This document shows positions 26,180 to 35,703 of a DNA stretch of 37,873 nt, piece by piece. The DNA lies in the NCBI RefSeq assembly GCF_000812025.2, contig NZ_JWJE02000039.1, forward strand, positions 1-37,873. Reading direction: 5' to 3'. A model generated the notes under the pieces. The model saw only the letters and a list, made by a program, of their open reading frames with translations. It did no database searches and was not told the origin of the DNA. Position numbers and translations under genes: made by a program. This DNA is from Bacillus thermotolerans (GTDB lineage Bacteria; Bacillota; Bacilli; Bacillales; Domibacillaceae). Positions within the stretch are counted from its first letter, which is position 1. Each line of letters starts with the position of its first letter.

Positions 26180-26518
26180 ATGAAGAACCAAACAACGTTA
26201 CTGCTTGTCATTCTCTTTGCTCTAATTGTTGCCTTATTTGCGGTGGTCAATGTGAATACGGTAACCGTTAACTATGTGTTTGGGCAGGCGGAGTGGCCGC
26301 TTGTCATGGTCATCCTTTTCTCTGTTTTGATGGGGGGACTTATTTCGGGACTGATCGGTATTTTCCGGACAGTGAGCCTGAAACGACAGAATCACGTGCT
26401 GATTGACCGGATTGAAAAATTAAAAAAGGAAATTCAAGATAGGAAAGAGGAAAAAAGAGACAGTGGGAATGTCAGTGAAAGGCAGAGGACGGTGCCTGAC
26501 GGGGATGGCAGCGCCTAA
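26180..26518 (+). CDS. LapA-domain (DUF1049) membrane protein
   Basis: A 112-residue protein with two membrane helices (about 5-25 and 41-65), the conserved NVNTVTVNYVFGQAEWPL between them, and a charged coiled-coil tail (KLKKEIQDRKEEKRD). The family is related to the LPS assembly protein A domain, but in Gram-positives it has no known role. ATG 26180 was chosen because GAGAGGAGACG lies at proper spacing; the ATG four bases earlier is out of frame. Position before recJ matches Bacillus. Confidence 0.85.
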   Translation: MKNQTTLLLVILFALIVALFAVVNVNTVTVNYVFGQAEWPLVMVILFSVLMGGLISGLIGIFRTVSLKRQNHVLIDRIEKLKKEIQDRKEEKRDSGNVSERQRTVPDGDGSA

Positions 26519-26528
26519 ATGGGCAGGG

Positions 26529-26582
26529 GAGAGCCGGCATGAATCCTGGGTAACAGGGGGTGTGCAGGCTCTCTTTGCTGCT
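26529..26582 (+). terminator. Weak terminator-like hairpin after the LapA-like gene
   Basis: GAGAGCC (26529-26535) pairs with GGCTCTC (26567-26573) and a further GCA/TGC pair lies one mismatch inside; TTTGCTGCTTGC follows. The long loop and poor T-run make it uncertain. Confidence 0.4.
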
Positions 26583-26662
26583 TGCTGCTTTTTCGACTGT
26601 TCGTCTATACGAAGGCCTTCCTCTAGAAAGTCATTTTGTCTGCTGATTTCAATAGACGTGCA

Positions 26663-26691
26663 TTGAATTGGCTATCTCCCTCTTGTATAAT
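26663..26691 (+). promoter_or_regulatory. Promoter of recJ-apt
   Basis: TTGAAT (26663-26668), 17 bases, TATAAT (26686-26691). Predicted start near 26698, 16 bases before the recJ ATG. Confidence 0.8.
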
Positions 26692-26713
26692 AGTAAGGCT
26701 GAGGAGTGAGGGG

Positions 26714-29083
26714 ATGTTAAAATCAAAGACTCGCTGGAAAGTCTATCAAACCGATGAACAGAAAAAAAATCAGTTAGCAGAACAATTAAATATCAGTCCG
26801 CTGCTTGCCTCATTGTTAGTGAATCGTGGAATGACTGAAGCGGAAGCAGCGAAACGTTTTTTATATGATCATGAAAGTGAATTTCATGATCCGTTTTTAT
26901 TCAATGATATGAAGAAAGCGATTGACCGTATACAAGAAGCGATCGCTCAAGAAGAGCCGATCTTAATTTTTGGAGATTATGATGCAGATGGTGTCAGCAG
27001 TACCTCCGTCATGATGACGGTGCTGACAGATTTGGGAGCGAATGTAGACTTTTATATTCCGAACCGCTTTACCGAAGGATATGGACCGAATGAGCAGGCG
27101 TTTCGCCAGGCGAAGGAGCAGGGCTACAGGCTGATTATTACGGTGGATACGGGGATTGCTGCTGTTAAAGAAGCGAAGATAGCCGCAGACATTGGGCTCG
27201 ACTTAATTATTACTGACCACCATGAACCCGGTCCTGAGCTTCCAGAAGCGCTGGCCATTATCCATCCGAAGCTGTCAGAAGACTATCCGTTTTCTTATTT
27301 GGCAGGTGTCGGTGTGGCCTTTAAGACAGCCCACGCGCTGTACGGCTATGTTCCGGAGCACTTGCTTGACTTGGCCGCTATTGGAACGGTTGCTGATTTG
27401 GTGCCTCTTGTGGGAGAAAACCGCATGATCGCCAAGGCGGGTATTAAGAAGCTCCAGCGTACGACAAGACCGGGTATTGAGGCGTTATTAAAGCTGACTT
27501 CTACTAAAAGAGAGACTATTAATGAAGAAACGATTGGCTTTATGATCGCGCCTCGTATCAATGCAGCCGGGCGTCTCGCTGATGCGGATCCAGCTGTAGA
27601 ATTAATGCTCACCACTGAGAAAGACACAGCGGAGCACCTAGCACAAGAGATTGACGCGATGAATAAAGAACGTCAAGCTATCGTTTCGGACATTGCTGAA
27701 GAAGCGATCCGGATGGTGCAGGAAAGATATCCTCCTGAGGAGTATCCTGTGATTGTAGTAGGAAAAGAAGGGTGGAATGCAGGGGTTATTGGTATTGTGG
27801 CCTCTAGGCTGGTCGAGCAGTTTTACCGGCCCGCCATTGTGCTGAGCTTCGACCCTGAAACAAACAAAGCTAAGGGATCGGCGAGAAGTATTGCTGGTTT
27901 CGACTTGTTCAAGAATTTGTCGGCATGCCGGGAACTGCTTCCCCACTTTGGCGGACATCCGATGGCAGCAGGCATGACGCTGGAAAGATCAGATGTAGAT
28001 GAACTGAGAGAGCGGCTTTGCAAGGCGGCAAAAGAACAGCTAACAGCGGAGGAGCTCGTTCCGTTAACGGAGTTGGATGCAGTGGTGCCCCTGGAGGAGA
28101 TTAGTCTCTCTGCTATCGAGCAGCTAAATATGCTGGCGCCGTACGGGATGAACAACCCTAAGCCGAAGGTGTTAATTAAGAAGGCAGGATTTTCTGCTTT
28201 GCGTAAGATTGGCGCAGATCATACACACCTTAAAATCCAGCTTGAAAATGAAGCAGGATCACTTGACGGAATTGGTTTTGGTCTGGGGCATTACGCAGAT
28301 CATATTGCACCTTTCTCGAAGGTGTCTGTCATTGGAGAGCTCTCTGTTAATGAGTGGAATAATATACGCAAGCCGCAGATTTTCGTCAAAGATTTGGAAG
28401 TGGACGAATGGCAATTATTCGATATGAGAGGGCACCGCGATATAAAGAGGTGGATGCATCAAGTGCCGGAAGAACGGACATTGATTGTTTTTAGAGAACA
28501 GACGGTACGAGAATTGCACCTAGAGAAGGAGACGGCAGAGGAAGTGCTTTTCATAGACGGAGTGGAAAAGACACAAGAGTTTTCTGTTCAAGGAAAAAAT
28601 CTTGTATTTCTTGATTTGCCTCCTTCTTTAGAGATCATAGAAGCATTGATCAGAAACGGATGCCCTGCGCGGATGTATGTCCACTTTCACCAGAAAGACA
28701 GCCACTTCTTCAGTACGATGCCCACTAGGGAGCATTTTAAATGGCTGTATGCTTTTTTATTTAAACGGAAAAGCTTTGACTTAAAAAAGCATGGCGATGC
28801 TCTTGCAGCGCATCGAGGCTGGTCTAGAGAAACAATAGACTTTATGTCGAAAGTGTTTTTTGAACTTGACTTTGTTACAATAAATGAGGGAATCGTTCAT
28901 TTAAATGAAAAGGCTCCGAAGCGGGACTTGGACCAATCACCGGCCTACCAATATAAGAAGAAGCAATTAGAGCTCGAGAATAAGCTTCTATATTCATCTT
29001 ATCAGGAATTAAAGTCCTGGCTGGATGAGCTTGTTGTACGCACCCCTGTTGAAAATGAGGAGGAAATGAAATCATGGATTTAA
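26714..29083 (+). CDS. recJ: Single-strand-specific 5'-3' exonuclease RecJ
   Basis: RecJ degrades single-stranded DNA 5' to 3' in recombination and repair. From ATG 26714 (after GTGAGGGG) it is 789 residues, close to B. subtilis. It has the DHH phosphoesterase motifs GDYDADG (87-93) and TDHH (167-170), the DHHA1 region [21 protein letters not shown] with GGHPMAAGM, an OB-fold domain and the Bacillus-type C-terminal extension (from about 560). An in-frame start at 26636 would cross the promoter and was rejected. It overlaps apt by ten bases. Confidence 0.97.
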   Translation: MLKSKTRWKVYQTDEQKKNQLAEQLNISPLLASLLVNRGMTEAEAAKRFLYDHESEFHDPFLFNDMKKAIDRIQEAIAQEEPILIFGDYDADGVSSTSVMMTVLTDLGANVDFYIPNRFTEGYGPNEQAFRQAKEQGYRLIITVDTGIAAVKEAKIAADIGLDLIITDHHEPGPELPEALAIIHPKLSEDYPFSYLAGVGVAFKTAHALYGYVPEHLLDLAAIGTVADLVPLVGENRMIAKAGIKKLQRTTRPGIEALLKLTSTKRETINEETIGFMIAPRINAAGRLADADPAVELMLTTEKDTAEHLAQEIDAMNKERQAIVSDIAEEAIRMVQERYPPEEYPVIVVGKEGWNAGVIGIVASRLVEQFYRPAIVLSFDPETNKAKGSARSIAGFDLFKNLSACRELLPHFGGHPMAAGMTLERSDVDELRERLCKAAKEQLTAEELVPLTELDAVVPLEEISLSAIEQLNMLAPYGMNNPKPKVLIKKAGFSALRKIGADHTHLKIQLENEAGSLDGIGFGLGHYADHIAPFSKVSVIGELSVNEWNNIRKPQIFVKDLEVDEWQLFDMRGHRDIKRWMHQVPEERTLIVFREQTVRELHLEKETAEEVLFIDGVEKTQEFSVQGKNLVFLDLPPSLEIIEALIRNGCPARMYVHFHQKDSHFFSTMPTREHFKWLYAFLFKRKSFDLKKHGDALAAHRGWSRETIDFMSKVFFELDFVTINEGIVHLNEKAPKRDLDQSPAYQYKKKQLELENKLLYSSYQELKSWLDELVVRTPVENEEEMKSWI

Positions 29084-29589
29084 AACAATATATTAAAATT
29101 GTGCCGGACTGGCCAAAACCTGGGATTAAATTTAAGGACATCACTCCTTTAATGGCAGATGGAGAAGCATTTCGCTATGCAACAGATCAAATCGTAGAAT
29201 TTGCCAAAGAGAAGAACATCGATTTGATTGTTGGTCCTGAAGCCCGCGGCTTTATCGTCGGCTGCCCAGTGGCTTATTCCTTGGGAGTGGGCTTTGCTCC
29301 TGTGCGCAAAGACGGCAAGCTGCCGCGTGAAACAGTAAAAGTTTCTTATGGCAAGGAATACGGTGAAGATCTTTTGACGATTCATAAAGATGCCGTAAAA
29401 CCGGGACAGCGTGTGCTGATCACTGACGACCTGCTAGCGACAGGAGGAACCATTGAAGCAACGATCAAGCTTGTTGAACAGCTGGGCGGTGTGGTAGCCG
29501 GCATTGCTTTCCTTGTAGAGCTTTCCTATTTAGAGGGCCGCAGCAAACTAGATGGTTATGATGTATTAACATTGATTCCGTATGAATAA
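29074..29589 (+). CDS. apt: Adenine phosphoribosyltransferase Apt
   Basis: Apt salvages adenine to AMP using phosphoribosyl pyrophosphate. The 171-residue enzyme has [18 protein letters not shown] and the PRPP-binding [13 protein letters not shown] (114-126). ATG 29074 follows GAGGAGG inside the end of recJ, so translation is coupled. Next to relA in many Firmicutes, where both touch purine nucleotide pools. Confidence 0.98.
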   Translation: MDLKQYIKIVPDWPKPGIKFKDITPLMADGEAFRYATDQIVEFAKEKNIDLIVGPEARGFIVGCPVAYSLGVGFAPVRKDGKLPRETVKVSYGKEYGEDLLTIHKDAVKPGQRVLITDDLLATGGTIEATIKLVEQLGGVVAGIAFLVELSYLEGRSKLDGYDVLTLIPYE

Positions 29590-29596
29590 TAATTGA

Positions 29597-29648
29597 GAGA
29601 CTGCCCTGAATGTCGGGAAGAGCCGGCTTTCGGGCATCTCTTTTTTTT
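29597..29648 (+). terminator. Terminator of recJ-apt
   Basis: GAGA-TGCCC (29597-29606, with one bulged C) pairs with GGGCATCTC (29632-29640), then eight T's. Confidence 0.85.
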
Positions 29649-29753
29649 ATAAGCATTTTCTTGGAAGCAACACCTCCTTCTAACATAAGTGTGACAATGA
29701 GATGAAAGTTTTCGACAAATTTTTTCATTTTTTTAGAAAATGCGTGAGATACC

Positions 29754-29782
29754 TTTACATCTGCCGCGTTTTTTTCGATAAT
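29754..29782 (+). promoter_or_regulatory. Promoter of relA-dtd
   Basis: TTTACA (29754-29759), 17 bases, GATAAT (29777-29782), each with one mismatch. Predicted start near 29789, leaving a leader of about 57 bases. Confidence 0.72.
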
Positions 29783-29845
29783 AGGAAATATTAGAATCTT
29801 TAAAGGGACTTAAAAATATTTTTAAATGACAAAGGTGAGTAATAT

Positions 29846-32044
29846 ATGGCGAAAGATCGGGTATTGACTGTCGATGAAGTATTTGAGAAGACGAGGAAGT
29901 ATTTAAATGGAGAACACGTCAAGCTCGTAGAAGATGCCTACCAGTATGCGGCAGAAGCACATAAGGAGCAGTATCGAAAGTCAGGGGAACCTTACATTAT
30001 ACACCCGATTCAAGTCGCTGGGATATTGGCCGATTTAGAGATGGACCCGGCTACTGTGGCAGCCGGCTTTTTACATGACGTGGTGGAAGATACGGATATA
30101 ACCTTAGAGGACATGGAAAGAGAGTTCGGCCATGAGGTAGCCATGCTTGTTGATGGAGTAACGAAGCTTGGAAAGATTAAATATAAGTCGAAGGAAGAAC
30201 AGCAGGCGGAGAACCATCGGAAAATGTTCGTAGCAATGGCACAGGATATCCGGGTGATCCTAATCAAGCTGGCAGACCGTTTGCACAATATGCGGACACT
30301 GAAGCACCTGCCCGCTGAGAAACAGAGGCGTATTTCTAACGAAACATTGGAAATTTTTGCACCGCTCGCTCACCGGCTTGGAATTTCCAAGATCAAATGG
30401 GAGCTCGAGGACGTGGCGCTCCGTTACTTAAATCCCCAGCAATATTACCGGATTGTCAATTTAATGAAGCGGAAACGGGCGGAGCGGGAACAATATTTAG
30501 AAGAGGTCATTGACGATGTCCAGGATCGTTTAGATGAATTGTCTATCAAAGCGGAGCTGTCAGGACGTCCGAAGCATATTTATAGCATTTATCGGAAGAT
30601 GGCGCTTCAGCATAAGCAGTTTAATGAGATTTACGACCTGCTAGCCGTGCGTGTAATTGTCGATAGCATTAAAGATTGCTATGCGGTGCTAGGCATTATC
30701 CACACATGCTGGAAGCCAATGCCCGGACGCTTTAAAGATTATATCGCTATGCCAAAAACGAATATGTACCAGTCTCTTCATACAACGGTTATCGGTCCAA
30801 AAGGTGACCCGCTCGAGGTGCAAATCCGTACGAAAGAAATGCACCGCATTGCTGAGTACGGGGTAGCTGCTCATTGGGCATACAAAGAAGGCAAGACGGT
30901 AGATCAAGAGGCTTCCTTCGATAAGAAGATGTCTTGGTTCCGGGAAATTATGGAGTTTCAGAACGAATCTGCTGATGCAGAAGAATTCATGGAATCTTTA
31001 AAAATCGACTTGTTTTCGGATATGGTTTTCGTATTTACACCGAAAGGCGATGTCATTGAACTGCCAAAAGGGTCGGTGCCGCTAGACTTTGCTTATCGGA
31101 TCCATTCGGAAGTGGGGAACAAGACCATTGGTGCGAAGGTGAACGGAAAAATGGTCACGCTCGATTACAAGCTCCAAACGAGCGATATTGTCGAAATTCT
31201 TACATCTAAGCATTCTTATGGACCGAGCACAGACTGGCTGAAGATGGTGCAAACAACACAGGCTAAAAATAAGATTAAGCAATTCTTCAAAAAGCAGAAC
31301 AAAGAAGAAAACATTATTAAGGGACGCGAACAAGTCGAAAGAGAAATTAAGAATATGGACTTTGACGTTAAAGATGTTATTACTATGGAAAACGTTAAGC
31401 GTGTAGCGGAAAAGTTCAATTTCTCTAATGAAGAAGACATGTATGCAGCTGTAGGCTATAACGGTATTACCGCTCTGCAGGTAGCCAACCGTTTAACCGA
31501 AAAACTGCGAAAGCAGCGGGATGAGGAAATTCTTGCTCAAGAAGCATTGAAGGATCTCAAAACCGTTCCAGCTACTCGAGTGAATACGAAGAAGAGCACG
31601 GGCGTGACAGTAAAGGGGATTGATAACCTGCTAGTTCGTCTGTCTCGCTGCTGTAATCCTGTTCCGGGCGACGATATTGTCGGCTATATTACAAAAGGGC
31701 GTGGAGTATCTGTACACCGTTCGGATTGCCCGAATGTAACGGGAGAGAATTCAGAAGACCGGCTGATCGAAGTGGAATGGGAAAGCGGAGCTGCTAATCA
31801 GAAAGAATATACAGTAGGAATAGAGATTTCAGGTTATGATCGGCAGGGCCTTCTAAATGAAGTGCTGCAGGCAGTCAGTGAAACAAAAACGAATATTTCT
31901 ACCGTTTCAGGAAGATCCGACCGCAATAAGATGGCGAGGATTGACATAACTATCTATATTCATAATGTCAATCATTTACACAAAGTTGTGGAACGCATTA
32001 AACAAATTCCAGACGTGTATTCTGTACACCGAACTTTAAGCTAA
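29846..32044 (+). CDS. relA: Bifunctional (p)ppGpp synthetase/hydrolase Rel
   Basis: The stringent-response enzyme that makes and breaks (p)ppGpp. The 732-residue protein has the HD hydrolase domain with H53 (HPIQVAGIL) and FLHDVVEDT (H77, D78), so hydrolysis should be intact. The synthetase domain contains [20 protein letters not shown], followed by a TGS domain (from about 390, [27 protein letters not shown]), the conserved-cysteine segment [18 protein letters not shown] and a C-terminal ACT domain. ATG 29846 follows AAAGGTGAG. It is 15 bases from dtd and has its own promoter. Confidence 0.98.
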   Translation: MAKDRVLTVDEVFEKTRKYLNGEHVKLVEDAYQYAAEAHKEQYRKSGEPYIIHPIQVAGILADLEMDPATVAAGFLHDVVEDTDITLEDMEREFGHEVAMLVDGVTKLGKIKYKSKEEQQAENHRKMFVAMAQDIRVILIKLADRLHNMRTLKHLPAEKQRRISNETLEIFAPLAHRLGISKIKWELEDVALRYLNPQQYYRIVNLMKRKRAEREQYLEEVIDDVQDRLDELSIKAELSGRPKHIYSIYRKMALQHKQFNEIYDLLAVRVIVDSIKDCYAVLGIIHTCWKPMPGRFKDYIAMPKTNMYQSLHTTVIGPKGDPLEVQIRTKEMHRIAEYGVAAHWAYKEGKTVDQEASFDKKMSWFREIMEFQNESADAEEFMESLKIDLFSDMVFVFTPKGDVIELPKGSVPLDFAYRIHSEVGNKTIGAKVNGKMVTLDYKLQTSDIVEILTSKHSYGPSTDWLKMVQTTQAKNKIKQFFKKQNKEENIIKGREQVEREIKNMDFDVKDVITMENVKRVAEKFNFSNEEDMYAAVGYNGITALQVANRLTEKLRKQRDEEILAQEALKDLKTVPATRVNTKKSTGVTVKGIDNLLVRLSRCCNPVPGDDIVGYITKGRGVSVHRSDCPNVTGENSEDRLIEVEWESGAANQKEYTVGIEISGYDRQGLLNEVLQAVSETKTNISTVSGRSDRNKMARIDITIYIHNVNHLHKVVERIKQIPDVYSVHRTLS

Positions 32045-32059
32045 GGGTGTTTTTAAAAG

Positions 32060-32500
32060 ATGAAAGTTGTATTGCAAAGAAGTAAAGAAGCCTCTGTGAA
32101 GGTAGCAGGCGAACTCGTAGGACACATTGATCAAGGGCTTGTGCTGCTCGTTGGAGTGACTCACGAGGACGGAGAAGAAGAAGCGGCCTACCTGGCAGAG
32201 AAAATTGTTCACTTACGGATTTTTGAAGATGAGGAAGGTAAAATGAACCGCTCTCTTTTAGACACAGGTGGTGATATCCTCTCTGTGTCTCAATTCACCT
32301 TGTATGGAGATTGCCGAAAAGGGCGGCGTCCGAATTTTATGGCTGCGGCCAAGGGAGAGCAGGCAGAAAAAGTATATGACCGCTTCAATGAACTGCTTAG
32401 AGAAAAAGGGGTCCGTGTAGCTACGGGACAATTTGGTGCTATGATGGATGTCTCGCTTGTAAATGATGGTCCCGTTACCTTGATTTTAGAAAGTAAATAG
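32060..32500 (+). CDS. dtd: D-aminoacyl-tRNA deacylase Dtd
   Basis: Dtd removes D-amino acids (and glycine from tRNA-Ala) wrongly attached to tRNA. The 146-residue protein has the active-site motif [17 protein letters not shown] and the C-terminal NDGPVT, which carries the cross-subunit Gly-Pro in the usual family form. ATG 32060 lies 15 bases after relA, with only a modest site (AAGGGTG, about 32043-32049). A bidirectional terminator ends the relA-dtd unit. Confidence 0.97.
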   Translation: MKVVLQRSKEASVKVAGELVGHIDQGLVLLVGVTHEDGEEEAAYLAEKIVHLRIFEDEEGKMNRSLLDTGGDILSVSQFTLYGDCRKGRRPNFMAAAKGEQAEKVYDRFNELLREKGVRVATGQFGAMMDVSLVNDGPVTLILESK

Positions 32501-32528
32501 TTCGCTTCCTAAGCGGCGAAGCAATAAC

Positions 32529-32569
32529 AAAAGCCTCCGCTCCTACTTCAGTAGGAGCGGAGGCTTTTT
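32529..32569. terminator. Bidirectional terminator between dtd and the amidase
   Basis: An 18-bp perfect stem (32529-32546 with 32551-32568) around a TTCA loop, with A and T edges. It separates two convergent genes. Confidence 0.96.
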
Positions 32570-32571
32570 GA

Positions 32572-33924
32572 TTAGTTACTAAAGTAAGATTGAAGGCCGT
32601 AATAAATGCCGTTTGTCACCATCTCCTGGTAAGGAGTTGTGACGATGGCGGCTTCTTCCTGCGGATTATTTAAATAACCCAGTTCCAATAGGATAGCTGG
32701 CTGGCTATTTTCACGAATGACATGGTAATCGCCGTGGCGAACACCACGATTGCGGGCAGAAAGCTGCTGATCTAAGCCGCTGTTTACCTCGTTAGCCAGC
32801 TGACGGTGATTTGCGTGGTAATAATAGGTAGTAAAACCTCTCGCGCCAGCATGTTCAACTGTGCTGTCATAATGCAAACTAATGAATGCATCAGCTCCGT
32901 GGTATCTGGCAGCTGCTGTGCGGGAAGGTAAAGACACGTGCTCATCATGAGAGCGAGTAAGAATAACATTCGCTCCAGCATGCTTTAATTTACCATATAA
33001 TCGTTCGGCTGTTTTAAGCGTAATGACCTTTTCTAATGTACCTTGCGCGCCAATCGTCCCGCTGTCTACTCCACCATGTCCCGGGTCGAGCACGATCGTT
33101 TTACCTGCTAACCCTGGGGAGTCATTGCTGGCCGCAGCTACATTGCTGGATTCATCTGGTGCTTCCTCGGCTGACTCATTTGTAGAGACAACCCAGCTTG
33201 CCACATATGCTGCCTGTCCGCTGGCTAAGCTAATTTCATACCAATCACCTGATCGAGCACGGATTGGGTAACGCTCACCTTGGGATCCTTGGGCAACGAT
33301 GGAGGAGGAAGTATCCGGTCCGGAACGAAGGTTGGTGCCCTCGTATAGAATAATTGCCATCCCCTCAGCGGGCTCGCTGCTAGGAGCGGGAGCGGCCGAA
33401 GCCTGTTCTGTTTTTTCGTTTAATCGAACAAACTGTTTGCTTACCCAGGCGTCTTGACCATTATAACTGATGCTTACCCAGTCACCCTCCACAGATGAAA
33501 CGGTCACTTGATCGCCTATATGCAGCTTTCCAAGTACAGTTGAGGACAGAGAAGGCTCACTGCGTACATTCAAGTTGTCGGCTGTAATAGCCGCTGTTTC
33601 ACCAGAAGATCCTTGAACTTGTGCTGGCTCAGAAGCTGGAGAATTACCGTTTTTTACGCTGACAAGATAACCGGCTATCCAGCCTTTTGTTCCGTCAGAG
33701 AGCTGAATTTGATACCAGTCGTTTTCTTCCCCGATGATCTCATATTGAGCATGGCGCTGTACTTGTCCTACTAAACTTGAAGAAGTGCTCGGTTCACCGC
33801 GGAGGTTGGCTTTATCAACCGCCACCTCTAAAGTTGCCGTGCCCTCAGCCTGAGCTGCCGCTGCCGGCAGAAGAATAAATAATAGCAGGAAAGAGACAAA
33901 TATAGTTATGTATTTTTTTTCCAT
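32572..33924 (-). CDS. SH3b-containing N-acetylmuramoyl-L-alanine amidase (YrvJ-like)
   Basis: An exported cell-wall hydrolase of 450 residues. A signal peptide (1 to about 26, ending AAAAQAEG) is followed by three bacterial SH3 domains, starting near residues 34 (NLRGEPSTSSSLVG), 117 (NLNVRSEPSLSSTVLG) and 198 (NLRSGPDTSSSIVAQ). An Amidase_3 zinc domain occupies about 270-448, with ligand motifs LDPGHGG, GTLEKVI and SLHYDST and the catalytic ELGYLNN. It cleaves the bond between muramic acid and the stem peptide. ATG 33924 follows GGGTGGTGG. B. subtilis YrvJ at this place is somewhat longer. Confidence 0.93.
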   Translation of the reverse strand: MEKKYITIFVSFLLLFILLPAAAAQAEGTATLEVAVDKANLRGEPSTSSSLVGQVQRHAQYEIIGEENDWYQIQLSDGTKGWIAGYLVSVKNGNSPASEPAQVQGSSGETAAITADNLNVRSEPSLSSTVLGKLHIGDQVTVSSVEGDWVSISYNGQDAWVSKQFVRLNEKTEQASAAPAPSSEPAEGMAIILYEGTNLRSGPDTSSSIVAQGSQGERYPIRARSGDWYEISLASGQAAYVASWVVSTNESAEEAPDESSNVAAASNDSPGLAGKTIVLDPGHGGVDSGTIGAQGTLEKVITLKTAERLYGKLKHAGANVILTRSHDEHVSLPSRTAAARYHGADAFISLHYDSTVEHAGARGFTTYYYHANHRQLANEVNSGLDQQLSARNRGVRHGDYHVIRENSQPAILLELGYLNNPQEEAAIVTTPYQEMVTNGIYYGLQSYFSN

Positions 33925-33934
33925 GATCCACCAC

Positions 33935-33984
33935 CCAAAATAATAAATACCATGTATATTTTAACATCTAAGTGATTATTTTGG
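33935..33984. repeat. AT-rich inverted repeat upstream of the amidase
   Basis: CCAAAATAAT (33935-33944) is perfectly inverted at 33975-33984 (ATTATTTTGG). It lies in the likely promoter region of the leftward amidase. The role, if any, is unknown and low base complexity makes chance possible. Confidence 0.35.
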
Positions 33985-34076
33985 TTGAGTAAAAAAACAT
34001 TTTTTTGAAATTAAGCAAAAGGTCATTAAATGAGAAGAAAAATATCATAGATTGTCGAAGTTACCAAAAAAGTCGC

Positions 34077-34105
34077 TTGAATGCTTCTTTAAAGTTTCTT
34101 ATAAT
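34077..34105 (+). promoter_or_regulatory. Promoter of the hisS-aspS T-box transcript
   Basis: TTGAAT (34077-34082), 17 bases, TATAAT (34100-34105). Predicted start near 34112. Confidence 0.85.
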
Positions 34106-34111
34106 GGGAAC

Positions 34112-34390
34112 GTTAGTAGTAAATAATTGAATGATAAAACTGGTAATGGAGAAAAGTAGTTAAGAATCGCACGTGCAGAGAGGAATAGCCTAGGCTGAAA
34201 GTTATTCCCGTCAGCGCCTTAATGAATGAACACTCCGGAGGTTTTTCTTTGAACGAAGCATCGCTTTTAATAGGAGAAAACGTAAGCAGGCGTTAACTGG
34301 AAAAGTGAAAGCTGTAAAAAGCTTTAACTAGGGTGGTACCACGGGAATAAGACTCTCGTCCCTTGTCTTTGGGATGAAGAGTTTTTTTAT
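34112..34390 (+). promoter_or_regulatory. T-box riboswitch controlling hisS-aspS
   Basis: A tRNA-sensing leader. Visible parts are stem I with GGAG (34148-34151) pairing CTCC (34233-34236) and GTTAAG (34159-34164) pairing CTTAAT (34218-34223); the AGUA motif and the distal AGAGAGGA...GGCTGAAA elements; the 14-base T-box AGGGTGGTACCACG (34330-34343); and a terminator at 34352-34388. Uncharged tRNA pairs its anticodon with the specifier and its 3' end with the T-box, favouring antitermination. The specifier loop contains GAATGAACA; by register the codon is AAC (34229-34231), while gene context suggests CAC (34231-34233). The variable T-box base is U. Confidence 0.96.
34352..34388 (+). terminator. 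Regulated terminator of the T-box
   Basis: ACTCT and GTCCC (34352-34362) pair with GGGAT and AGAGT (34371-34382), followed by a run of T's. It competes with the antiterminator formed by the T-box sequence. Confidence 0.92.
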
Positions 34391-34425
34391 TTGGAAAAAA
34401 TGAACAGCGCTAAGGAGGAATCAGG

Positions 34426-35703
34426 ATGAGTGTAAATATTCCACGCGGCACACAGGATATCCTGCCAGGCACCGTTGAAAAGTGGCAGCGTCTTGAACGA
34501 ATAGCTACAGATATTTGCCGAACTTATCAATACAAGGAAATACGGACCCCGATCTTTGAACATACTGAGTTATTTCAGCGTAATGTCGGTAATACAACAG
34601 ACATTGTGCAGAAGGAGATGTACACATTTACAGATCGCGGAGACCGCAGCCTGACTCTTCGTCCAGAAGGCACAGCCGCTGTTGTGCGCTCTTTCGTAGA
34701 GAACAAGATGTATGGTGATCCGAATCAGCCAGTCAAGCTGTACTACAACGGACCGATGTTCCGCTATGAGCGCCCGCAATCAGGACGCTACCGCCAGTTT
34801 GTCCAATTTGGTGTAGAGGCGATTGGCAGTGAAGATCCAGCCATCGATGCAGAAGTTCTTTCACTTGTGATGGACATTTACCGGGCGGCTGGGTTAAAGA
34901 AAATAGAGCTGGTTGTCAACTCATTAGGTGATCAGGAAAGCCGCCAGGCACACCGTGAGGCGCTGATCAATCATTTTGAGCCGCAAATCGGAGAGTTTTG
35001 CGAGGATTGTCAAAGCCGTCTGGAGAAGAATCCTCTTAGGATCCTGGACTGCAAAAAAGACCGTGAGCATGAACTGATGAAAACAGCTCCGTCTATTTTA
35101 GATTATTTAAATGATTACTCGCGTACATATTTTGAAAAAGTACAGAGTTATTTAACAGCTCTTGATATCCCATTTACTATCGATCCGACACTTGTGCGGG
35201 GCCTTGATTATTACAATCACACGGCATTTGAGATTATGAGCAGTGCGGAAGGGTTCGGAGCTATCACCACTCTTTGTGGAGGCGGTCGCTATAATGGGCT
35301 TGTCAGTCAAATGGGCGGGCCTGACGCACCAGGCATCGGCTTTGCCTTCAGTATGGAAAGGCTGCTTGCAGCGATTGAGGCAGAAGGGGTTGAATGGCAG
35401 ACCGATGATCGTTTGGATTGCTATTTAGTGTCCGTTGGCGAGAAGGCAAAGGATTATACGGTTAAGCTTCTGCATGACCTTCGTCTAGAAGGAATTGAGG
35501 CAGAACGCGATTATCAAAACCGAAAAGTTAAAGCCCAATTTAAAGCGGCTGACCGGGTTCAGGCAAGATTTGTTGCCGTTCTTGGGGAAGATGAATTAGA
35601 ACAAAACAAAATTAATTTGAAAGATATGGAAACAGGCGAGCAGGAAGAAATACCATTAGACGAGTTAACCAGCACGCTGTTGAAGAAATTGGAGGCGAAG
35701 TAA
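34426..35703 (+). CDS. hisS: Histidyl-tRNA synthetase HisS
   Basis: A class II synthetase of 425 residues that charges tRNA-His. Signature parts: [34 protein letters not shown] (motif 2 region), the histidine-binding [12 protein letters not shown] and [14 protein letters not shown], the motif 3 region [12 protein letters not shown], and a C-terminal anticodon-binding domain from about 330. ATG 34426 follows TAAGGAGG. The stop codon abuts the aspS start. Confidence 0.98.
   Translation: MSVNIPRGTQDILPGTVEKWQRLERIATDICRTYQYKEIRTPIFEHTELFQRNVGNTTDIVQKEMYTFTDRGDRSLTLRPEGTAAVVRSFVENKMYGDPNQPVKLYYNGPMFRYERPQSGRYRQFVQFGVEAIGSEDPAIDAEVLSLVMDIYRAAGLKKIELVVNSLGDQESRQAHREALINHFEPQIGEFCEDCQSRLEKNPLRILDCKKDREHELMKTAPSILDYLNDYSRTYFEKVQSYLTALDIPFTIDPTLVRGLDYYNHTAFEIMSSAEGFGAITTLCGGGRYNGLVSQMGGPDAPGIGFAFSMERLLAAIEAEGVEWQTDDRLDCYLVSVGEKAKDYTVKLLHDLRLEGIEAERDYQNRKVKAQFKAADRVQARFVAVLGEDELEQNKINLKDMETGEQEEIPLDELTSTLLKKLEAK

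Noticed and set aside
26463-26666. 67-codon frame across the gap before recJ
   Set aside because: It begins inside the LapA-like gene in another frame and runs through the recJ promoter region; composition is not protein-like.
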